Below the pieces are notes generated by a model. That model had not been told where the DNA came from, ran no database searches, and saw only the letters and a program-made list of their open reading frames with translations. A stretch of DNA of 61,544 nucleotides from an uncultured Clostridia bacterium (GTDB taxonomy: Bacteria > Bacillota > Clostridia > Christensenellales > UBA1242): assembly GCA_944351415.1 (NCBI GenBank), contig CALVPQ010000006.1, positions 1 through 61,544 of the forward strand. Direction: 5' to 3'. The number at the start of each line of letters is the position of its first letter. The first letter of the stretch is position 1. Below, in pieces: positions 8,900-16,762 of this stretch. The translations under genes and the position numbers were made by a program.

Positions 8900-8901
8900 A
8901 A

Positions 8902-9204
8902 TTAACCTTTAAAAACCTCAAGTGTTTCACTTCCAAGAATACCAAATAAATTTCTAAATACATCTGGTATAGCAATAGTTAAAATAAGAACAACAACAGC
9001 TAGCACTAATAAAATAAAGAAAGCGATTTTTAAAGGGTTTCCAAAGAAGTTAATACCTGCATAAAGCAAGGCTATCACAAGTCCGCCATATACTGATATG
9101 TATTCTATAATAGCTCCAGCTGGTTGAGCTATATTTACATAACATAGAAAACCAATATAAACAATTGTTAAAACCGCTAAAATGAAATATATTATAGATT
9201 TCAT
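8902..9204 (-). CDS. small three-helix membrane protein of unknown function
   Basis: I start it at the ATG at 9204, because AGGAG ends 6 nt before that codon; the in-frame ATG at 9210 touches the AGGAG and is unlikely to be used. The 100-residue protein has three hydrophobic segments (about 3-24, 34-53 and 59-82) and a short polar C-terminus. There is no recognisable family motif. It is transcribed ahead of polA from a promoter at 9365-9393 and carries a ~150-nt leader that can fold extensively. A small integral membrane protein cotranscribed with polA is unusual; polA may simply share its promoter. Confidence 0.8.
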   Translation of the reverse strand: MKSIIYFILAVLTIVYIGFLCYVNIAQPAGAIIEYISVYGGLVIALLYAGINFFGNPLKIAFFILLVLAVVVLILTIAIPDVFRNLFGILGSETLEVFKG

Positions 9205-9358
9205 AATCATCTCCTATAGTTTTTGTTATCGGAAACCGAACTTGCTTGCAAAAGTGAGGCTGATAGTAATTCAAACTGTGATAAGTGTGCATTAGCACAC
9301 AAATTCGTAGGAATTTACTAAAATTTTATGTTAGTAAAATTTAGCATCACATAGTCTT
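9205..9358 (-). promoter_or_regulatory. structured 5' leader, possible cis-regulatory RNA
   Basis: In minus-strand RNA an outer stem (9346-9351 with 9277-9282) can enclose three hairpins: 9314-9321/9331-9338, 9301-9306/9311-9316 and 9285-9290/9295-9300, of which the first two share three bases. The 5' arm of the outer stem can instead pair downstream (9343-9350 with 9254-9261, one mismatch), giving two mutually exclusive folds. ACTT/AAGT and CGG/CCG hairpins follow before the ribosome binding site. It matches no riboswitch class I know. Confidence 0.5.
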
Positions 9359-9364
9359 TATTTT

Positions 9365-9393
9365 ATATTAGCACATTGTTATAAGATATGCAA
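9365..9393 (-). promoter_or_regulatory. promoter for the small membrane protein and polA
   Basis: On the minus strand, TTGCAT (9388-9393), 17 nt, then TAATAT (9365-9370) with an extended TG one base upstream. The predicted start is near 9358. Confidence 0.7.
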
Positions 9394-9398
9394 ATATT

Positions 9399-10448
9399 TT
9401 AAATATTTTGTGAATTATTATTCTGGTTATCAGTATTTAAAGAAGTCTCTTCTTGGCTAGTTTCTCTTCTTAACCTTATTTTTCTCATTCTTGCATCATG
9501 TTTTTCTTTATTTTTTAGAGGTTTAATTTTTTTTGATTTCTTTTCAGCCTTCCTTGCCTTTCTTTTTAATTTTCTAGATTTTCTTACAAGTTTCTTTGGT
9601 ATAGTTCCATCATCTGGCATACTTGTTAGAAGTATTTCAGGATTTGCTATTATATCATTACATAACTTTAAGCTTTTACCCATATAAAGACCATCTGCCA
9701 CACGTTCATCAAGACTCATACCAAGATTCATAAATTTACCAATTTTAATTTCCTTATTATTTTCTATGTATGGCTCCATTCTCTCTTTACCCATAGAAAC
9801 AAACATAGTTGTTGTTCCAAAATTATAAAGATGATGATAAATATGCCCAAGTTTTATTGATTTTAAATTAGTTAAAAAACAACTTGTATGAAATGGGCTT
9901 GCATCTACAAGTCCTTTAGTTAGCATACCATGCTTATCAAGCCATCTAAATATTGCCATTACCCATCTAAACATAAAGTCAGGGAATTTAACAAGTTTAC
10001 CTGCAACTTTGGTTGTTTTGTGCACAGAATTTGTTTGAGTATTTTCAAAAATTTCCCTATCCACAATTTCTTTAACCTCTTGAATACTTTCACGTCCTGT
10101 GAATTTCATCTTTAAAGTTACACTTTCCCCTTCATCTTCAAGTTTTTTCTTTATATCCATTGATATACTTATGTAATTTCTTTGATAAATTGAGCCACGC
10201 ATAATAAATCTATTTAGCTTTTTCCTTATATACAAAACACGAACAAGTGTTGCAATAACAATATGCATATAATTATAACTTGTTCCGTTACGTCTTTCAC
10301 GTGCAATAAATTCATCAAGTTTTGCACAAGGCACTTTAACAGTTGTGTAATTAACCGCATCTATTCTTTGTGGCATAAAAAACGGTTCCGCTTTATCTAT
10401 TATATTCAAACCTTTAACTTTCTTTCCATCACATCTATGACCAAACAT
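9399..10448 (-). CDS. 2-oxoacid dehydrogenase E2-like acyltransferase fold protein, catalytic His missing
   Basis: I use the ATG at 10448, because AAGGAGAT precedes it by 6 nt. The 349-residue protein resembles the trimeric acyltransferase core shared by E2 subunits and chloramphenicol acetyltransferase: a D-x-x-N-Y-T-T-V substrate strand, H-I-V-I-A-T-L-V-R helix, G-T-T-T-M-F-V-S-M-G strand and a final D-E-R-V-A-D-G (247-253) before a helix ending P-E-I-L-L. The canonical motif is HRxxDG; here Glu248 replaces the general-base histidine. There is no lipoyl domain. A very basic tail (~288-330) ends in an Asn-rich segment. It follows rarA with a 16-nt gap and is probably in its operon. The activity is unknown. 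Confidence 0.7.
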   Translation of the reverse strand: MFGHRCDGKKVKGLNIIDKAEPFFMPQRIDAVNYTTVKVPCAKLDEFIARERRNGTSYNYMHIVIATLVRVLYIRKKLNRFIMRGSIYQRNYISISMDIKKKLEDEGESVTLKMKFTGRESIQEVKEIVDREIFENTQTNSVHKTTKVAGKLVKFPDFMFRWVMAIFRWLDKHGMLTKGLVDASPFHTSCFLTNLKSIKLGHIYHHLYNFGTTTMFVSMGKERMEPYIENNKEIKIGKFMNLGMSLDERVADGLYMGKSLKLCNDIIANPEILLTSMPDDGTIPKKLVRKSRKLKRKARKAEKKSKKIKPLKNKEKHDARMRKIRLRRETSQEETSLNTDNQNNNSQNI

Positions 10449-10464
10449 GTTCTTATCTCCTTCC

Positions 10465-11745
10465 TTATTTCCCATCTGGAATATCTGTTCTAAATTTTTT
10501 TCTAATTAAATTCTTTTCACGACCATTTTTGCCAGGTTTATAGTAAATTCTATCTTTTAGTGAATCTGGCATATATTGTTGTTTAACATAGCCTCCATAA
10601 TCGTGAGGATATTTATATTTTCCATGCCCATCTTTATTTGTGCTTGGGTGGTTTTTTAAATGATTAGGAACCTTATTATCAGTAAAGTTAATAGCATCAT
10701 CTTCCGCTTTGTGAAGTGCTATAACAACTGAATTAGATTTTTCAGCTTCACATACATAAATGATTGCGTGTGTAAGCGGAATAAGTCCTTCTGGAAGTCC
10801 CATTTTCTCCATAGCATACATGGCACTTGTTGCTAATAGTAAGGCATTAGAGTCAGCCATACCAACATCTTCGCTCGCATGAGCTACTAGTCGTCTTGCA
10901 ATTATCATTGGGTCGCACCCTGCTTTTATAAGGCGCTGTGAATAATAAAGTGCCCCTTCAACATCACAGCCACGAAGACTTTTGCAAAAAGCCGACAAAA
11001 AGTCGTAATACATATTCTCGTCCATAGACAAAGCTTTTTTATCTATAGATTGTTCGGCGGTAAGTCTATCAATATGTATCTTTTTATCTTTTGCAATTGG
11101 TGATGTCATAACAGCAAGCTCTAGTGCATTTAAAGCTGAGCGCAAATCTCCGCCACAAGCAATTGAAAAATAATCAAGAGCTTCGTTATCATATTCAACA
11201 GGCAAATTACCTAGACCATTTTCTTTATCATTAATTGCTCTTATTAGAGCTTTTTTAATGTCTTTTGATGTGATAGGTTTAAATTCAAAAACTCTACATC
11301 TTGAAACAATAGCTCTCGTCATTGAAGTGTATGGATTTTCTGTTGTTGTTCCAATAAAAAAAATAGAACCATCTTCAATTGCTTCAAGCACACAATCTGA
11401 TTGTGCCTTATTCCATCTATGACATTCATCTAGTATTAAAAATGTATCATTGCCAAACATGGCTTTATCCTGCCTGGCTCTTTCAATAATGGCTTTAGCA
11501 TCGCTTACACCACTTGTAACGGCATTGATTTTAACGTAGTTTGCCTTAAGAGTATTAGCTATTATATTTGCAAGTGTAGTTTTCCCTGTGCCTGGTGGTC
11601 CATAAAAAATACAACTACCAAGTGTTCCATATTTGATAGCTCTATAAAGTAGACTATTTTTGCCAATTATATGTTCTTGTCCAACAAAGTCTTCAAAAGA
11701 TTTTGGACGCATTTTTTCAGCAAGTGGTATTCTAGGGTTTTCCAT
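10465..11745 (-). CDS. rarA: RarA/MgsA-type replication-associated AAA+ ATPase
   Basis: Clamp-loader-like ATPase that acts at stalled replication forks. The 426 residues contain GPPGTGKTT (Walker A, near 49-57), LILDECHRW (Walker B, near 103), TTENP (sensor 1 region), a GDLRSALNALE sensor 2 region and the C-terminal tetramerisation domain, with the family hallmark of a Y-K-Y-P-H-D-Y-G-G-Y-V-x-Q-Q-Y-x-P segment. Length and domain order are normal. Confidence 0.95.
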   Translation of the reverse strand: MENPRIPLAEKMRPKSFEDFVGQEHIIGKNSLLYRAIKYGTLGSCIFYGPPGTGKTTLANIIANTLKANYVKINAVTSGVSDAKAIIERARQDKAMFGNDTFLILDECHRWNKAQSDCVLEAIEDGSIFFIGTTTENPYTSMTRAIVSRCRVFEFKPITSKDIKKALIRAINDKENGLGNLPVEYDNEALDYFSIACGGDLRSALNALELAVMTSPIAKDKKIHIDRLTAEQSIDKKALSMDENMYYDFLSAFCKSLRGCDVEGALYYSQRLIKAGCDPMIIARRLVAHASEDVGMADSNALLLATSAMYAMEKMGLPEGLIPLTHAIIYVCEAEKSNSVVIALHKAEDDAINFTDNKVPNHLKNHPSTNKDGHGKYKYPHDYGGYVKQQYMPDSLKDRIYYKPGKNGREKNLIRKKFRTDIPDGK

Positions 11746-11762
11746 TACGTTTTTATTTTACA

Positions 11763-13064
11763 CTATGAATTACCAAAAGACAAGTAAATTTCATTATTTT
11801 TATTAAAAATTTCATCTGTTAATAAAGTGAAGTTAAAATACTTAATTTTGTCAGCAAATAAATAACGCGCATTATTATGCACTATAAAGACTCTCTTCCA
11901 TGCTAAATTCCTATATATTTTAACCTCTTTAAGCCCCTTAAATTCTTCATTTATTTGCAATCCTTTTTTGTAATTTTTAATGATTTGACTCTTTATTTTT
12001 AGCCATTCATTTTCACTTTTTTCGTCAACACCATTTTTTTGCCATTTTTCCCATATTTTATAAGGCAAAGAGAAGTTAAAGGATTGGTCAAAAAGTTTAT
12101 TGTGAGTGCTTATTTTTATATCAAAAATTTGATTTATTTTTTGCTGTGACAATTCAAAAAAATTTTGCATATCTGTTGGAGAATATATACAATATTTATT
12201 ATCACCATAGTTGAAATAACATTTTTTTGCTTGCTTTGGTAAGAGTGTAAGTTCTCCAACTACATGAATGCATGCAAAAGTGCAACTTTCAAGTCCATTC
12301 ATATTTGAAAAATAGAAACTGATATTCTTAAAATGAAAATTAAAATATGCTTTTTGTTTACTTGATAAGTTTTCAATTTCAATACAATCCATACCCTTCC
12401 TAAAAAAATAGTATCCTCTTGGAAGTGGTAAATTTATCTCAAAATTTATCTTCTTTGTGGTGTTCTGAGTGTTTATAAAATTTAAAATATAATTCTTTCC
12501 ATTTAAAAGAAAATTTGTCCCTTGAAATATCACTCCATCTTGCATTATTTTCTTTGTGTAATAAAATGGAATAAACTCAAATTCTACTTTTTTGCCATTA
12601 AAAGAAATATATTCTCCTTCTAAATTATTTATAAAATCACTATGAGATAAATAGTTTATATTAAGCGCTTCAAGTGTATTACTTAATAAAGAACCTTGCT
12701 CGCTTTCCAAAATAATATAGGTATCTTTTAATAACTTTATCTTTTTATCTATTACAAGTGGAGTTGTTGTTAAAATCAGGTTAAAATCAACCTTTTTTTT
12801 AACATTTAAAAAAGCTTGATAAAATAATTTATCAAGAGGTTTTTTATATAAAAATATAGGCAATTTTGTGTCTATTCCTATTGCATCTAAAAGTGCATAA
12901 TCAATATTATTATTCGCCAAATTTGGTGCATGATATTTAATCTTATTTATTATTAAACCTTCAATTTTTTCTAAATACTCTTTTTTATTCATACACCAAT
13001 TATTAACATCTTTTTTTATTTTTAATCCTAAATTTATAGAAGAATTATAATTATTTTTTATCAT
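11763..13064 (-). CDS. hypothetical protein, 433 residues
   Basis: I do not recognise this protein. It is very rich in Asn, Lys, Ile and Phe, has no signal peptide or membrane helix, and looks mainly beta-strand in the middle (about 150-300), with alternating hydrophobic and aromatic residues and a C-terminal helical part. The first ATG (13064) has no ribosome binding site and lies only 12 nt from the rnpB terminator. An in-frame ATG at 12992, starting MNKKEYLEKI, is a plausible alternative start. It reads toward rarA and ends 17 nt before it, so it may head that operon. Confidence 0.6.
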   Translation of the reverse strand: MIKNNYNSSINLGLKIKKDVNNWCMNKKEYLEKIEGLIINKIKYHAPNLANNNIDYALLDAIGIDTKLPIFLYKKPLDKLFYQAFLNVKKKVDFNLILTTTPLVIDKKIKLLKDTYIILESEQGSLLSNTLEALNINYLSHSDFINNLEGEYISFNGKKVEFEFIPFYYTKKIMQDGVIFQGTNFLLNGKNYILNFINTQNTTKKINFEINLPLPRGYYFFRKGMDCIEIENLSSKQKAYFNFHFKNISFYFSNMNGLESCTFACIHVVGELTLLPKQAKKCYFNYGDNKYCIYSPTDMQNFFELSQQKINQIFDIKISTHNKLFDQSFNFSLPYKIWEKWQKNGVDEKSENEWLKIKSQIIKNYKKGLQINEEFKGLKEVKIYRNLAWKRVFIVHNNARYLFADKIKYFNFTLLTDEIFNKNNEIYLSFGNS

Positions 13065-13075
13065 TTTTAGTTAAA

Positions 13076-13104
13076 TAAAAAAACCAGCTCTTAAAATAGC
13101 TGGC
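13076..13104 (-). terminator. rnpB terminator
   Basis: CCAGCT(A)TTTTA(A)GAGCTGG hairpin followed by seven T on the minus strand, directly after the mature RNase P RNA 3' end. Confidence 0.9.
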
Positions 13105-13435
13105 AAGTTATGCTGTAAGCCGAGTTCTGTATTAGACAATCATCTATCTAGCCTTATTGTTGCCAATAAGTTCAAGCGGTTCATTCAGGACGTGAGAGAA
13201 CAAGCACTTTATGCCCCTTTGACCTTGCATCAGGTGGAGTTCACAGAGCCTTAATTATCTCTAATTAAGCGGTGGTCTCTTACACCACCTTTCCAGCCTT
13301 ACCTATAAAAATTATAGGCGGTTTATTTCTGTTGCACTATTCCTAGAGTCGCCTCCGCTGGCCGTTAGCCAGCACCCAGTTCTCTTGATGCTCGGACTTT
13401 CCTCATCAAAAATTGACGCGATTGTCTGCATAACT
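13105..13435 (-). ncRNA. rnpB: RNase P RNA, type A
   Basis: Catalytic RNA of RNase P, which cuts the 5' leader from pre-tRNAs. On the minus strand it carries the universal GAGGAAAGTCCGAGC near the 5' end. It also has the GGTGTAAGAGACCACCG segment of P10-P12, GATGCAAGGTCAAAGGGGC of the P15 region, and CTCGGCTTACAG near the 3' end. The terminal helix P1 is formed by AGTTATGC (5') and GCATAACT (3'), which set the ends. The P10/P11 and P15 layout is the ancestral A type rather than the Bacillus B type. Confidence 0.96.
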
Positions 13436-13543
13436 ATGATGTAATTATACCAAATTCAATACATTTTGTCAAGTATGAATAGTTTGTTTGTTATTATACT
13501 TTTCATTAAAAATCAGCATAAAATAAATTTTTATTTTTAAATA

Positions 13544-14911
13544 CTAACCAACAGTAAACAAAACTTTAACTTTCCCATTTTTTCTGTCAGGATAAAATGC
13601 CTTTAAAATTCCATCTTGTGATATTTTTATTGCTATACCATATCTAGATAAAGTCGTTGCAGCTGCAAGTCTTCCACCACCATCACTGCCAGCTTCTATT
13701 TTTAAAATGGCACCAACTGCAATAATTGTTCCATCACTATCTATAACTGTTGCACCGTCCATACCAACAAGCTCTTGACGAAGTTTACGACTTAACTCAT
13801 GAAATGGTTTCCCAGATATTATTTTTCTTAAACATTCAGCTTTAACACAATGTTGCTGTTCTAGGAATGTTTGATATGAAACATTATAAATAGCCTCCAC
13901 ATAAGATAATGTTTGAAGATTATAAAGTTTACCTGCATTTTCGAGTTCTTGCCTTTTCTTTATTTCAAAATAACGTTCATCAAGAATATCATGTGCATTT
14001 ATATGGGCTAATGCGCCTTCTACTGTATCTTTATTTAAGTAAATAATGCACCCACCACTATAAGCAAAAGATGTGTCTAGGGCTGTATAATAAACAGAAC
14101 GTCTTATATCTTTCAAAGAATAATTCCCTCGATATGAAAGAAGCTGAATAACCTCCTCGTGTGAATAAACATTCCACCCACCAGACCTTTTTGAGAAAAG
14201 AAGTTCTCTATTTTTAAACAAAAGAAAATCTCCATTTTTTGTTAACACAATACCAATTCTTTTTTCATTACAAAACCTTGCAACCATCTCAAATTCATAA
14301 GGTGCAATGGCATTAACCTTTTTTACCTTATTAAGCTGAAGATAACCAATTAAATTCCCTTTCTTGTCAAATTCAACATAAGAATCAATACCATCAGAAA
14401 GAAGGGCAAAAAAATCCTTGTCCATCATATCTGAAAACGATATTGTTTCTGGTTGTTCTGAATTGTCAACACTTGTGTTTAGAATAATACCTATTGCAAT
14501 TTTTTTACCTTCATAAGTTCTTGCAGCCCATTTTTCAAGCTCGGTTAAAATTCCAAATAAAACATTTGTTGTTTCATTTTCACATAAACTTGCGCAGATT
14601 GACTTTTCAATTGCATTATTTTGAAGCACTGTTATATAACTTTCGTCATCTAGATTAAGCGAGGAAATTCTTTCAATTTCATTTAAAACATTTCTAAGAA
14701 GGCTTACTTCAAAAGCTTGAAATGGTTGTCCTCGTCTTAAAATAAGCCTGTATTCATCTGACTTTGATGGCTTAATCAACAAAGAATTACGTTTTCCAAA
14801 AGCAACTTCACTATCTCTTGAAGAAGACTCTTCTTCCCCTTCTATATAAGAGCCTATAAATAGTGGCAAAATAAGTTTGTTTACTACCTTATAAAATTCT
14901 GACTTTTCCAT
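13544..14911 (-). CDS. DisA_N (diadenylate-cyclase-like) domain protein with divergent active site
   Basis: A 455-residue soluble protein. The C-terminal half (about 205-440) has the strand order of the DisA_N/DAC domain that makes c-di-AMP. It contains DGA at 385-387 (canonical DGA motif), then a strand ending V-G-A-I-L, and GGGRLAAATTLSRYGIAIKIS at the position of the canonical G-x-RHRAA-x-x-x-S segment. The RHR motif is thus reduced to a single Arg414, so cyclase activity is doubtful and nucleotide binding is more likely. The N-terminal ~200 residues look like a separate alpha/beta sensor domain of no family I can name. It follows sigK by 86 nt on the same strand. Confidence 0.7.
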   Translation of the reverse strand: MEKSEFYKVVNKLILPLFIGSYIEGEEESSSRDSEVAFGKRNSLLIKPSKSDEYRLILRRGQPFQAFEVSLLRNVLNEIERISSLNLDDESYITVLQNNAIEKSICASLCENETTNVLFGILTELEKWAARTYEGKKIAIGIILNTSVDNSEQPETISFSDMMDKDFFALLSDGIDSYVEFDKKGNLIGYLQLNKVKKVNAIAPYEFEMVARFCNEKRIGIVLTKNGDFLLFKNRELLFSKRSGGWNVYSHEEVIQLLSYRGNYSLKDIRRSVYYTALDTSFAYSGGCIIYLNKDTVEGALAHINAHDILDERYFEIKKRQELENAGKLYNLQTLSYVEAIYNVSYQTFLEQQHCVKAECLRKIISGKPFHELSRKLRQELVGMDGATVIDSDGTIIAVGAILKIEAGSDGGGRLAAATTLSRYGIAIKISQDGILKAFYPDRKNGKVKVLFTVG

Positions 14912-14997
14912 ATATTCACCCCAATTAAATGAGAAAAATTAAAAAATAATTTCATTTTTATTAGTATATAATTATTTTTTTTAAGTATCAAGACTTT

Positions 14998-15735
14998 TTA
15001 AATATTTTTTTTAAAATTTTCTTCATTTTTTTGATTTTTTCCATCTTCTTTTATTAAATTTTTCTGAAGAATTTTAATTACCTTAGATTCAATACGTGAA
15101 ATATATGAACGCGAAATGTTAAATATTTCAGCTACTTCTTTTTGTGTTTTGATTTCATAACCACAAATTCCATAACGATATTTTATAATTTCTTGCTCCA
15201 TCTTTGATAGATGCTTTTTCATGGCATCTTCTACGTCCTGCATAAGACACCCAACTTCAACTTGATGAAAAACATCTTCTTCAGTCTCCGCAGGAATAAG
15301 ATTTGCAAGTTCCATTTCGTCGCTATCAGCTTTTGGTGAAAGCATGGAATTTAGAGAAACTATATCTTTATGCTTTTTGTTTGCTCTAATAAGCATTAAT
15401 ATTTCATTTTCTATACATCTAGAAGCATAAGTGGATAAAAGCACCCCCTTTGAATCATCAAAACTATCTACTGCCTTTATAAGTCCAATTGTTCCAACTG
15501 ATATAAGGTCATCAGCTTCCAGTGAATTATTATATTTTTTTACTATATGTGCCACAAGGCGTAAGTTATGATTTATTAAAATCTCCCTAGCTTTTGGGTC
15601 GCCCTCCTGTAATCTTTGAACTATTTCAATTTCTTCTTCTTTTGATAGTGGTTTGGGAAAACCTTGAATGCTACTTACAAATGATGTAAAACAACAAATT
15701 TTGCTGATAAACTTTGCAAAACTTTCATAAATCAT
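14998..15735 (-). CDS. sigK: sporulation sigma factor sigma-K with pro-sequence
   Basis: Late mother-cell sigma factor. The ATG at 15735 is preferred over upstream GTG codons because AAGGGGTGG precedes it. Of 245 residues, the first ~24 (MIYESFAKFISK... hydrophobic) form a pro-sequence. The conserved GFPKPLSKEEE junction follows, as in pro-sigma-K, then region 2 (NLRLVAHIVKKY, DLISVGTIGLIKAV, STYASRCIENEILM) and region 4 (QKEVAEIFNISRSYISRIES). The gene is not split by a skin element. Processing should depend on SpoIVFB, encoded at 36470-37342. A DisA_N-like gene lies downstream. Confidence 0.93.
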   Translation of the reverse strand: MIYESFAKFISKICCFTSFVSSIQGFPKPLSKEEEIEIVQRLQEGDPKAREILINHNLRLVAHIVKKYNNSLEADDLISVGTIGLIKAVDSFDDSKGVLLSTYASRCIENEILMLIRANKKHKDIVSLNSMLSPKADSDEMELANLIPAETEEDVFHQVEVGCLMQDVEDAMKKHLSKMEQEIIKYRYGICGYEIKTQKEVAEIFNISRSYISRIESKVIKILQKNLIKEDGKNQKNEENFKKNI

Positions 15736-15815
15736 ATACACCACCCCTTAAGTGAAGATAATCACAATAATATTTGTATATGTTGAAAGTTGTCGAATTT
15801 TGCTTGTCTAATAAA

Positions 15816-15845
15816 AAAAATAGCCATTAAAACATGACCATTTTT
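15816..15845 (-). terminator. terminator after the GNAT gene
   Basis: On the minus strand, a 12-bp stem (15816-15827 with 15834-15845, two G-U pairs) is followed by a T-run. It lies about 50 nt past the GNAT stop. Confidence 0.7.
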
Positions 15846-15896
15846 TAATAAAATTATAAACTTTTATTATGAAGTTATTTTATAAAACCACTATAA

Positions 15897-16322
15897 CTAT
15901 ACTTTTTCAATTTCTTCAACATGGTTATCATTTATAAGTTCAATATCTACTTTTTGTTTTGATAAGGTGTTTTTAGATACATATATGTCATAATATTCCC
16001 TATCAATTGAGTAACCATTATCCTGATAGAACTTCCTGACAATTTCATCTTTTTCCTCTGGATAATATTTCCCCTCAATATCTTTAACTAAATGTTCAAC
16101 ACAATAGTTTTCAAATAGTTTTATTAAATTTGTGCCTATTTTTAAATGTCTGAAAACTTCATTGACAAACACCTTATAAAGCCATGCCTTGCCTCTTTTT
16201 ACAACAAAAGACACATAACCTATATTTTTATTGTTGTAAACAGCATTTATAATAGTTGAACCATCATATTTTTCCTTTAAAATATAACTAATATCTTTAG
16301 CTTTAAATGATTTTGTTTCCAT
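15897..16322 (-). CDS. GNAT-family N-acetyltransferase
   Basis: A 141-residue acetyltransferase that would use acetyl-CoA. It has the GNAT beta-sheet with Y-V-S-F-V-V, then W-L-Y-K-V-F-V and an acetyl-CoA loop region R-H-L-K-I-G-T-N-L-I-K-L-F-E (the usual R/Q-x-x-G-x-G/A pattern), and a C-terminal F-Y-Q-D-N-G-Y. The substrate is unknown. I start it at METKSF (16322): a TTGACT-16 nt-TATTAT promoter ends 6 nt before this ATG. The in-frame ATG at 16340 therefore lies inside the promoter, and the mRNA is probably leaderless. It has its own terminator and is not part of the ftsY operon. Confidence 0.8.
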   Translation of the reverse strand: METKSFKAKDISYILKEKYDGSTIINAVYNNKNIGYVSFVVKRGKAWLYKVFVNEVFRHLKIGTNLIKLFENYCVEHLVKDIEGKYYPEEKDEIVRKFYQDNGYSIDREYYDIYVSKNTLSKQKVDIELINDNHVEEIEKV

Positions 16323-16328
16323 ATAACT

Positions 16329-16356
16329 ATAATAACACAAATTACTTAAAAGTCAA
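16329..16356 (-). promoter_or_regulatory. promoter giving a leaderless GNAT mRNA
   Basis: On the minus strand, TTGACT (16351-16356), 16 nt, TATTAT (16329-16334), then six bases and the ATG. Transcription would start at or within a base or two of the start codon, and no Shine-Dalgarno is present. Confidence 0.6.
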
Positions 16357-16462
16357 TATGTTAAAATTAGTATTGTCATTTCCATTAACTTTCACGAAAA
16401 AAGATGTAATTAAAAATTTAATCACATAAACCATACAGTAAAAATAGAAACAAGATTTATTT

Positions 16463-16735
16463 CTATCCTTTAAGTCCCTGCGCTTGTCGTGGCATATTTT
16501 CAATAACTACATCGTAAATTTCGCCAAGGCTAGCACAATATTCAAGAACTTTCCAAGGTGTATTTGTATGAAAATGAAGTTTTAAAAGTTCTTCATCGCC
16601 TACAACTAAAAGACAATCACCTTCGATATTTTCTGTGATATAATCTCTCACTTTATCATCAGATAAATCTTTTCCTTCAAGCAAAAGTTGTGTGTCAAAC
16701 TTGTAATTAATTTCTTCAAATTCTTCTTCGTCCAT
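16463..16735 (-). CDS. stand-alone C-terminal domain of a FakA/DAK2-type protein
   Basis: A 90-residue protein that corresponds to only the last domain of fatty-acid kinase FakA-like proteins: Y-K-F-D-T-Q-L-L-L, then G-D-C-L-L-V-V-G-D-E-E-L-L-K-L-H-F-H-T-N-T-P and a final I-E-N-M-x-x-Q. The kinase and phosphotransfer parts are absent. It is a complete small gene, with AAAGGAGAA before its ATG and a normal stop. Clostridial genomes often have such a small gene next to ftsY, as here (28 nt downstream of ftsY). The HFHTN strand lies at the C-domain site of FakA; whether it binds a ligand alone is unknown. Confidence 0.78.
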   Translation of the reverse strand: MDEEEFEEINYKFDTQLLLEGKDLSDDKVRDYITENIEGDCLLVVGDEELLKLHFHTNTPWKVLEYCASLGEIYDVVIENMPRQAQGLKG

Positions 16736-16762
16736 AATATTCTCCTTTTAACCTTTTTGGAT

